Below are positions 9,441 to 18,400 of a stretch of 29,324 bases of DNA, in pieces. The notes beneath the pieces are model-generated. The model made no database searches and had not been told where the DNA came from. It was given only the letters and a program-made list of their open reading frames with translations. The DNA is from Nemertoderma westbladi (taxonomy: Eukaryota > Xenacoelomorpha > Nemertodermatida > Nemertodermatidae). The position numbers were made by a program, and so were the translations under genes. The DNA lies in assembly GCA_032718475.1 (NCBI GenBank), contig JAUCBJ010008686.1, positions 1-29,324 of the forward strand, written 5' to 3'. Positions within the stretch are counted from its first letter, which is position 1. Each line of letters starts with the position of its first letter.

Positions 9441-9853
9441 TTTTTTTTCAGTATTTTATTTTAAACGTTAATAACTCGGCCAATCCTTGATGAAATCTAT
9501 CCAAACTTGGTACACATGTTGTTTGGCAAAAGTTTGAAAATTTTCCAAGTAGAATTTGCGTGGGGCCTTCATGCAGCATCAGTGTAACTGTTATTGTAGT
9601 TATAATATATTTATTTATCCAAAATTAACATGCGTTAAATTATTATTACTGTAGGATAAATCAGCTGGTTTTCTGACAAATTTTGCAAAACATAGGGGCT
9701 GTCTGCCAATCTGCATGTACCATTTGTACCGGTACTGTCAGGCTGTAATACAGGTCAGCCGGTACCATACACTGCAGACATGCCATATCATGTAATCTAA
9801 ACATGGCCCCGGAAACCCTTGCGGTGATTATAGTTTAGGCCTAATTAGCCTAG
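9364..9853. repeat. Right arm of the large inverted repeat
   Basis: Reverse complement of 1-511 through to gcctag at 9853, where the matching left sequence reaches the window edge. The arm overlaps the last minisatellite copy. Together the arms enclose the whole SLC17 gene. Arms of nearly equal length with few mismatches suggest either two insertions of one repeat family in opposite orientation or the ends of one long foldback element. No transposase was found between them. Confidence 0.88.
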
Positions 9854-11105
9854 TACCGGTAATAATAATATAATAGTTTAGATAGTTCAGTAGTTACCGC
9901 TAATCATTCAGTCATTGGCACGGTACACCGTATTGCTGTACTGCCGTTCAGCCGTTGTAGTGCGCACCGTAGGTACCACCCATGCGTAGGCTTACTGTGC
10001 TGATTATGGTTTGATTGATTGATTGTTTTTTACACATAATTAAACCTTTTAAAATTCACAATAATACATTTATAAAGATTACGTTACGATATTAGGCCTA
10101 CAGTACAAGTAGGCCTAATAACACTAGATATTTAGGAGCACCAATACTGATTTATGTAGATAGTCAACTTATAAAATGTTTATTTACTTAAATAAAAGGT
10201 TCTGGTGTAAGTATAGCCTCATGAGGTATATACAGTCCCGCTCTCAAAAAGCATTCCTTTGATCAAACATTGATCAAACTTTGATCAAACATTGATCAAA
10301 GTTTGATCAAAATGTGTCCATAGAATATCATTGAAAGTAGCATTGACATTGAAATGACATTGATGGCATATTGAAATGACCTTGAAATCGATGGACCGAA
10401 ATTCCAGACTTTCTGTCTCATATTGAAATGACATTGAAATGATTTCAAGGTAACAGTTTACATCGCTCTTCTGCGGCATGCCTTTGAACTCAGACTCCCG
10501 CCGAGAACTGGCTTTTGTTAATGGCCAAGCCGCGATGTGATTGACAGGGCGGTGGATGGAGCTTGCTTGACTTTGTGGATGGACAGCGATTGGATTTACA
10601 TGGCAGTGTTGTTGGTCTTGTTCTTGTAGGGCAGGGCCTATTATTACACTACAACTAGTTCAGAAAAACAGCCTTTGGAATATTTTTAAATGATTGTTAT
10701 ATTAGAAATTAGTTTCAATGTTCCTTAAATCAGAATCAAGGCCAAAGACCTCTCCATTGACGTAGCAGCGCGATGTCTGCCGTTGCACTGCCTTTGTTTA
10801 TACAGTAATTGTGTAAATTCGACAAGCTTCCTTCCTGCCCCTGTCTCTAATTATACTAATAAATGTAAATAAAGAAATAAATAAATCCAAGCGCCAGTGC
10901 CAGCGCACCCCCTAAAATACCTTCTAAAAATGTACGTAATTTAATTTTAATACTCTGATAAGGTAATTTTATTGAAAACCTAATTTGTTTTAAAGTAAAC
11001 TATGTTATGTACATCATTAGTTACGTATTTTTTAATTCAGTTTAACGTATTGTAATTATAATTTTTTAAATATTAAAAATCAAATTGGGTTAGTAATACT
11101 TATTA
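9854..11105. other. Intergenic stretch with short tandem motifs
   Basis: No gene is supported. Besides the 11-bp array at 10258-10312 there is a loose series of attgaaatgac units (about 10340-10450). The rest is AT-rich and unrecognised up to the retrotransposon target site. Confidence 0.5.
10258..10312. repeat. Five 11-bp units centred on TTGATCAA
   Basis: Five consecutive 11-bp units of the form WTTGATCAAAN, each with the palindrome ttgatcaa, giving one palindrome per helical turn. Instances of ctttgatc and atcaaag match the consensus bound by TCF/LEF HMG-box factors, but that is only a motif match. Confidence 0.85.
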
Positions 11106-11110
11106 AATTG
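11106..11110. repeat. Target-site duplication AATTG (left)
   Basis: The 5 bp before the left LTR are aattg, repeated exactly after the right LTR at 22953-22957. This is the expected footprint of integrase-mediated LTR-element insertion; 4-6 bp is usual for BEL/Pao elements. Confidence 0.88.
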
Positions 11111-12357
11111 TGTTCGCGCTTTTGAAGACCTTTAGCAGTTTAACCTGCCAAAATTTATATGTCTTTTAGTTAATTAAAACCACTTTAGCATATGACAATA
11201 TTTTATGCTAATACGCAAAACACTAGCCGAAGTCAGCCCATGCGCGATCATTCACCCGATGGATCTACACCCGGGAGACTGAATTCGGATGCTTAAATTT
11301 TATTATTGCAGTGTAAGGTTGCAGTGTATACCTACTGTATTATTCGATAGATCGTTAATAATTAATCTCTGACAGATATTATTGGCTTTCGGGAAATATT
11401 AACAGTTCCTTTAGGACGTGGCGCTTTATCTATTTAAACAGAACTAAGACTTATACTAAAACGCAACGATACTGCTTATGATTGAAGTATAAAGCGTATT
11501 CTTTAAGAAATACTTTGTTACCAATCACAATCATACACACTATTCTGCTGACCGTCAGTATATTTGATCACACATAAAGAGAGCAGCAATTGACTCACGT
11601 AGGGTCTGCTAAATAACATTGGATTCAATACACACCACATTAATATAAATCGCAATTGTTATGTATAGCCGGTCTCTCTAACCTGTAGTGTATCAAGAAA
11701 ATTGGGAATTTGGGTGATTTATCCGTATTATCCAAAGAGCAATATTTCCATCAACAAATAGGTACAATTAATAACTGACGGTAAAATAACAGTACAAACA
11801 ATATGATTAATGCAATTAAATTAAGTGAGCATGTTAATTAGTGAGTTATTGAGATTAGTTAGGGTAACAGTTTATACTTTCGATAATTTAAGCAGTTTAC
11901 TAGAGTTCTTCCCAAAAAGCCGGTGTTTCTGGCTTAGACAGCAATAACAACAAAGTATCAAGTAAAAGCAGTAAGACTGAACACTCTCCTTATGATCGGC
12001 TGAAAAGCTACACGTCGACAGGAAAAATCGCTCTGATTGGCTCAAGCCAAACAAAGAACCATGCATCCAATGGCTGTTTCCATGTCAGCAACCAGCTGTT
12101 AGATGTCGTAATATGAATCATCACGGCTAAGCTGTGAAAGGTAGTTGGTGCATTACAGGTTTTTTGCCTTACCATGTCCGCCAAAACACGTATATAGCAG
12201 AATGACTTTTATGTCCGTTAAAACACCTGTAACGGTACCTTGCGGGCGAGGGGAATATATATACAGTTAGAGAACCTTTTTAGAGTATTCCAGCGCCTGG
12301 GGGGAAACTGGATTGCGAAGCAAAAGGGGCCAGTTATATCCCACAGAAGCTTTTACA
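11111..12357 (-). repeat. 3' LTR of the BEL/Pao-type element
   Basis: A 1247-bp direct repeat of 21711-22952, bounded by TGT...ACA. By eye the two LTRs differ at roughly seven to ten substitutions plus a few small indels (clustered near 11890-11925), so insertion is recent. On the minus strand an AATAAA (plus-strand tttatt at 11298-11303) lies about 190 bp before the LTR 3' end and could act in polyadenylation. A TATA-like run (plus-strand aatatatatacag near 12255) lies about 100 bp inside the LTR 5' end. Neither role is proven. Confidence 0.93.
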
Positions 12358-12435
12358 CCGCTCCCAGAAAATGGGATTTGAGTCTATAAATATACAAAAA
12401 TCACAGTTTCTAAAATATAAAAATACTCTAAACAG

Positions 12436-13329
12436 TTAGTCTTTCTTGCGCGGACGGCGTTTACGCAGTTTTTTAAAGCTAGCAAGAGTCCCTCTCTCTT
12501 TGGGGCGAGCCACTTTACGAGGAGGGCTATAACTCCTGGGTGAAGGGTGCAATATGATTGCATCAGAAGGTATGGGATTGCGATCGGTATATCCGCCGGT
12601 CGAAGTACCGGGTTGATTGACATCAACGTCCGGGGAGAGGGGTCTAACGGCTTTGAGAGCTCGTTTCAAGACAGCCGCTCTTACAGGTCCTTTACGAGTG
12701 GTCTGAACGAGGGCCGTGGGTGGACCATAGGCAGTTAGAAACTTCCTTGGTTTAATGGCTCTTTCCAACTCGCGTTCGCGGGCTCTGTACTCGTAAGGCC
12801 GTCGATATACTTCCTGTAACTCAGGGTGTGAGTTGACAAATAAGTCTCCATAGGCCGGATCTTGACGGATAAAGTTTATTAAGTTATACGAATTGATGTC
12901 ACTCGGATTAATGCTCCTGAGGAATTTGCGTACATATTTGGTTGAAATACATTCTCCAACGCGCTTCAATAGTTCATAACTTGATAGGCGCGATTTCTGC
13001 TCGACGGAGGCAAACAAATATGGATGGAACGCATAAACTCCTTCGTAGGCGCGTCCAGGATAATAGCGATGGCGTGAATCACAATATAAATCAGTGTTCG
13101 CTTCCCAAGCTCTGATGTAACGTAGTGTGATCATTTCATCTACGCTTTCCAAATCGTGATTAAAAGGGCAATCGAAACTGGCATGTCCCTTTAGTTGACA
13201 ATGGTGACATTGAGTCATAAATTGAGGGCAAACGGCAAAAATGTGCAAATTATTAAATCTGCAATACGCGCAATAAATTTCCATCGCCGGTTGTTCGTGG
13301 AAATAGGAACAGCGGACGTTTGTGTCCAT
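12436..13329 (-). CDS. Accessory protein, zinc-knuckle and basic C-terminal part
   Basis: 297 codons from the first ATG; the frame is open upstream to 13482, adding 51 codons. I do not recognise this protein. Visible are three zinc-knuckle-like modules: CRLCASRDH with a distant Cys (CX2CX4HX9C, lying across the ATG), CAYCRFNNLHIFAVC (CX2CX5HX4C), and CHHCQLKGHASFDC (a perfect CX2CX4HX4C). A middle region rich in Tyr and Arg follows (about residues 70-190). The last 100 residues are basic and proline-rich, with PPRKVARPK and a terminal KKLRKRRPRKKD, plausible nuclear-localisation or nucleic-acid-binding segments. There is no signal peptide or membrane segment, so it is not an envelope despite its env-like position 78 bp before the 3' LTR. 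Because the first knuckle starts upstream of the ATG, the true protein probably begins earlier and joins the next frame. Confidence 0.6.
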   Translation of the reverse strand: MDTNVRCSYFHEQPAMEIYCAYCRFNNLHIFAVCPQFMTQCHHCQLKGHASFDCPFNHDLESVDEMITLRYIRAWEANTDLYCDSRHRYYPGRAYEGVYAFHPYLFASVEQKSRLSSYELLKRVGECISTKYVRKFLRSINPSDINSYNLINFIRQDPAYGDLFVNSHPELQEVYRRPYEYRARERELERAIKPRKFLTAYGPPTALVQTTRKGPVRAAVLKRALKAVRPLSPDVDVNQPGTSTGGYTDRNPIPSDAIILHPSPRSYSPPRKVARPKERGTLASFKKLRKRRPRKKD

Positions 13330-13475
13330 GGGCGTATCATGGTCTCTCGATGCGCATAACCGACAACGTTGCCGAGAAGCATAGTTGGCATGGCGATAAT
13401 CGTACGCAGTGAGACACTGTGGACCTTGATACCATAATCGTTGTCGCTGTTCCGAGCGCGATAGGCTGAATCTCC

Positions 13476-13874
13476 TCAGATTCTAGACATATTGGTTCGT
13501 CTTCCCAGTCTGTTACGAATAGAATTTTCGTGATCTATTCTCGGTTTATCGTTACGACGCCGCTGGGTATGATATTTAAATAGAACCATTTCCCTTTCGG
13601 TGTCTACATCGTCCGTATCATGTAAATTGATAGGATGGCCGGTAGTTAAGAAGTCCATATACGTACCATTACGATGCGTATAGCGAGCGGTTAATTTTCG
13701 ATAGTCCAATTCACGCGTAAGTTGTTCCTGGGACATCAGCGGTTCGATATAACGACCATCGTCCTCCGTAATAGTCGGATCGGCTTCACCGCGTATCAAG
13801 CTATCCACAAACGCTTGTAAAGGTAGAGTATATCGCTCTCTAATATCAAGGTCATCTTCTATCAATTCCGTCAT
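13476..13874 (-). CDS. Accessory protein, acidic N-terminal part
   Basis: 132 codons from ATG at 13874. The product is strongly acidic at the start (TELIEDDLDIRERY) and becomes basic at the end (RRRNDKPRID, RNRLGRRTN). No family is recognised. It ends seven bases inside the open frame of the downstream zinc-knuckle segment, which is in the -1 frame. The two frames are continuous at a single point (13482-13476), so they most likely form one protein of about 480 residues, interrupted either by a one-base mutation in this copy or by programmed -1 frameshifting. No classical slippery heptamer is visible at the junction. No long pyrimidine tract marks a splice acceptor before the ATG. Confidence 0.5.
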   Translation of the reverse strand: MTELIEDDLDIRERYTLPLQAFVDSLIRGEADPTITEDDGRYIEPLMSQEQLTRELDYRKLTARYTHRNGTYMDFLTTGHPINLHDTDDVDTEREMVLFKYHTQRRRNDKPRIDHENSIRNRLGRRTNMSRI

Positions 13875-15492
13875 ATCTGCTATCTGAGTTTATTAATATC
13901 AATATGAGTTAATATTTTAGGTAAGCGGGCGTCGCTGCCTACTAGACTTTTGCCCCCGGACAGTGGGTTTCTCAGCGCCGATGTACCGCTGTCGCAGTGT
14001 TTACGCCAACATGTAGCAACAGCACGACAACGATAACCGGCACAAGTCCCACCACTGTCCGTCCCAAAGGCTTGAATCCACTTGAGGTTATCTCGGTAGA
14101 GTTAGGGCTATTTTACAATTGCGATTAGCTACTGTAAACACACTTTAGTAGTAACATTCACCTATAAACGCACAAATTCCATACAATCATTACTTACTGC
14201 ACACCTGCATGCCATTTGTCCGTTAGTCAGTGTCTTCCAGAATGTCACGTTATTACTATGTATCCTTGGATACTAATAGTGCGCTATGTATACTCTTATG
14301 CTACGCAATGGGGCAAGCCTTTTATTGTTACTTTAACTTGCTTCTAATTCTAGCGTGGGTGTTGCCATGGTGACATTATGGAAAACTAGCGGTAGAATTA
14401 GGGCAATTCTCATGTATACAGATCTGGGATGTTATTTAATAGTAATTCTTTAATTGTCAATATCCTCTTTATGCATGATTTTATAAATTTTATCGTCTAT
14501 TGACTATATGTTGGAGATTCTCGCACTCTAGTACACTCAATATGAATCTCCGCTCCCATGATCTATTAATTACTGGAATTTTGGGAATGTTATAAATTGC
14601 ACAAAATGACAATTTATGAAATTCATTTGAATATGAATTTAAATTTATTCCCGTGAATTTTATTATTTGATGTTAAATTGACACAAATTTTATTCCAGAG
14701 CATATCTGGGGACTTAGGATCCTTAATTCTATAAAAATAGTCCTTCTAAGAATATCGGTAAATACTGCGATATCTTAATTGACTAGAAATTTTAAAGGAT
14801 CGGGATTTTACAGATTTTAATAAATATTAAATTAATATTTTAGGATGGGCACCGATTTATTCCAGAACTTGTCTGGGGACGTTAACCACTGATTCTAGAA
14901 TTTGTCTTTCAAGTATATCGGGGGGTGCCACGATATCTTAATCGACTAGAATTACAGATGGTCAAAAGTTTAACAGCTTTATTTGCGATTTACGCTACTG
15001 TTAGAGGGACATCACGCTACTATATGTATTATTTGTTATAAGGTAGAAGAGCAATATCGCACGAAGCAATGTCAGTGTGAAGAGGCAAGTCGTTTCCAAG
15101 GTCTACCCAGAGCTTGGTTTAGCCGAGACACGAGGATCTGAACTTTGCATTCCTAATACTCTGCCTACCAATAATACTTAAATATAGTAGTGGCTTTATT
15201 GTACTTTAAGAAGTACTGACATGTCATCTTACTATAGTCTCGCATTTATAATATAATACGGACAGTAAGGAAAGAGAAAATAATTACTTCTTGCCGTCGC
15301 ACTAAATATATTATAAGTAATTACGTAATAAACACTAATATATTGCACTAATCTACTAAACATTCTAAAATAACATTTTACTAAATAAAATTAAATAAAA
15401 CGATTATAATAAAATTACATAATAATACATACATAAATATAAAATAAAAACAAATATAAAATGATATAGTCACACGCCCACTCCACATGCTA
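13875..15492 (-). other. Noncoding interval of the retrotransposon with a 167-bp repeat pair
   Basis: No integrase or polymerase remnant was found in this 1.6-kb stretch between the Gag-protease stop and the accessory ORF. It is AT-rich except for about 13920-14090. A degenerate tandem pair with 167-bp period is visible: tattccagarc...ctggggac at 14691 and 14858, each followed by tctttc or cttct, atatcgg, and cgatatcttaaty-gactagaa. It occupies the place where the rest of pol would lie in a complete element. Confidence 0.6.
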
Positions 15493-18400
15493 TCACGTTA
15501 TGGAGTCCCTAGATATTTGCCGGATTAGGGAAGTAGTCGTAGGAAGAGTATCTTGTCTTCCATAGTTTTTGGACAGTTTTCGGTCTCTTTCCAGTAAACA
15601 TAAACGACTAGCTGGGCGATTGAGTTGTTGTGTTACTTTCTCCGCTCCCTTGGCCTGTCTAATTTCTGCCGTGGTAAGATGAGGAGGCCATTTTTCTTCT
15701 TCTTTACTTAAGGAGTCGGATCCACCTAACCAGCCTGGAGTATCTATCAGTTCTTGAGGAGTTGCTCCTCTGGAAGCGATGTCGGCTGGATTAATCGTCC
15801 CAAGGCAATGTCTCCATTGATCTACATTGGAGTTAATATCGTCATTATCTGAGGAGTATGGTGTTCCCTCAGTTGGGTCGTCCACATCACTGCTCTCCAC
15901 TTCCCCCTTTACTTGGTATACCTGTTGTTGAGGTAATCTCTCTTTGAGAGTTCTACGGGAAGGGCCAGTGAAGTACCAACCTACTCTAGTTCTTACCGCA
16001 TAGGTTTGTAGTGGCTGTGGTTGAGCAGGCCGTTTCTCTAATGGCTCGAGCGCCTCATGCGCGTTTTGGCCGATGAGTATTTGCACTCCAGGATAATCGG
16101 TTTGGAATCGAGGTATCTCAAGATGTTGGATGCACTCGTCCTCGTCCCAGTTATAAAGGTCTGCTTGGGTAGTAGCGAAGTTCTTTATAGCCACCATTTT
16201 TACTGACCTTATACTTTGTGCTCCTAATTTATCCTGGGGGGTGGACAACTCACCTACATAGTAATCTGCCGTTAGGGTAGATTTCCAAACCGGCATAATT
16301 CCTGACATATTCAATTTAGTCCGGAACTTGGGTTGTCCAGCAAAGATATCTTCGGCTAGTTCTTGATCGATGAATGTTCCTGTGCTGCCGGAGTCAAGTA
16401 GGGCGTTCACTATGTAACTCTTGTTGAGACCATGAACTCTTACCTGAACTACAGGAAATTCTCTGATTCCTACGTTGGAAGCTGGAGCTTTCCAAGATGG
16501 TTGTTTGGCGAAAGTAGTTTGGGGAAACTCATCGTTGATGTCTTTTTCGTAAGTAAGTGCTCGATACACTGCGGTATTTATTAGATAACAGGATTCGTTG
16601 GCATCGGAGAATTCGTCTGTATAGAATCCTTCCCACTCAGAACCTTGGTCAGTGTCGTTCACATCACTGAATTGGACATGTAGTTCGGGCTCACTTACCT
16701 GACTCGGGTTGTCTCGTTCGAACTCACTGTGTAACAAGATGTGATGTTTCGCGCCACACTTTGCACACTTTACGTCGGAGTAACAGGTTCGCCGTTGGTG
16801 TCCTGATCTGAGGCAATTATAGCATAACCGCTTATTCCACAGGACTGTACGTCTGTCTACAGGGGATTTCTTTAGAAATTCAGCACACGCACTCAAACGG
16901 TGGGGCCCGTCGCACAGCGCACATTTTGGTTTGATGTCACTCACCTTACCTTGGGTAACGTTATGCACTCTCGTTCTTTCTTCGGGCTTTCTTCCGTGAA
17001 TTCTCTTAGGAGACGTAGGAGGAGTTGTTGTTACCTGTTCTCTCCTGTCACTGATTCGAGACTTGTATTTACTTACGTCTTTATAGGTCTTGTTGTCATA
17101 GTAAGATTTTGCTGTGTCTTTCCCGCTGTCCTCTTCTTGAGAAGCTTGGCTTTCGCCGTCGTCAGTATAACACACTGGTATTATCCTTCTCCTAGAAACG
17201 GGTTTCTCACTTACCTTATTTTCCGATGTTTTCTCTCTGGACTGCCTTATGAGTTGTAATTTTACTTCACTATCTAAGAAGGACATGAGATCAGCCATGG
17301 TAGGACTTCGTCGTTGTTGTTCATTCATGTACAACACTTTCTTGTCCCAGCGTGTACATACTCCGCCCTTTGGTAAGGTAGAGACTACGGCTCCAATAAC
17401 CATGGAACTCTGATATTCATGCGACTTACCTAACCAGTCCAGTTGTCTACAGATCTCTTGAATCTCATCGGAAAACTCTATAATCCCGCTACTAAGGAAG
17501 TGTCGGGGGGCTACTAATTTTGCATACAAATACTTAGCTATGTTATCCTTGTTACCATACCTGATGTTTAATGTATCCCAAACTTGTCTTAATCCATCTG
17601 GATGTCCAATAAACTTTAACGCCATTAACTTGGGAGGTCCTTCCAAGCACTTGATGAGGAATCTAAGTTTCTCTCCGTTAGATAGTACAGAGTTCTGTAT
17701 GCTATCTTTGTAATATTCGTTGAAAGGTAACCATTTCATCTCATCTCCATTGAATTTGACGATCTCTCCCACTTTGACCGCTTGGCGGGCTTCTGTTCTA
17801 GCCATCTGACGCGTAAAGCTTTCTTGGGCCATCGTGTTATTTAATATCGAATTATCGGTATATAAATTTCTCGGATCATTATCAGGTCTATAGGGAATAT
17901 CATTAATAACAGGTCTATAATCACCCTTAATAGGGTTTGCTATAGGAGTTTCAACTTCACTAGCAGTATAGATGCGTGTAGGCTCCACACCTTGCGCATG
18001 TAATACTTCAGACCTAACAGGTTGACACAATGTTACAGGGGGTATTGGTATGCCCTTTTGTATATTGACTAATTTGTCGCGTTCTAGCGCGATACTTTGC
18101 TGCACTTCTTGCAACTCTGCTCTACCTTCCCTCACTGTTCCCTTAAGTTGGTGGACAGTCTCCTGCATCTGTCCTAGCAGGAGATTCATCCCCCGCCGTC
18201 CCTCTTCCACCCACTCAACCGCCGAAGCGGGAGTCGCCAACATAGTAGCGGGCTGACGCGGGACGACGGGAGACAAATTTTTGATTTCTCTCTCTGCTAT
18301 CTGGACAGGGATATTCTCTTGGACTGCTCCACCGGGTACAGGCAGTGTAGTACTATGTAAAGGGAATTTAGAGTTAAGCTCTGGAAGTACAGGGGTCTCT

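Noticed and set aside
12436-13874. A retroviral-type envelope gene before the 3' LTR
   Set aside because: There is no signal peptide, furin-like site with a fusion peptide, or transmembrane anchor; the region is Cys/His- and Arg/Lys-rich instead.
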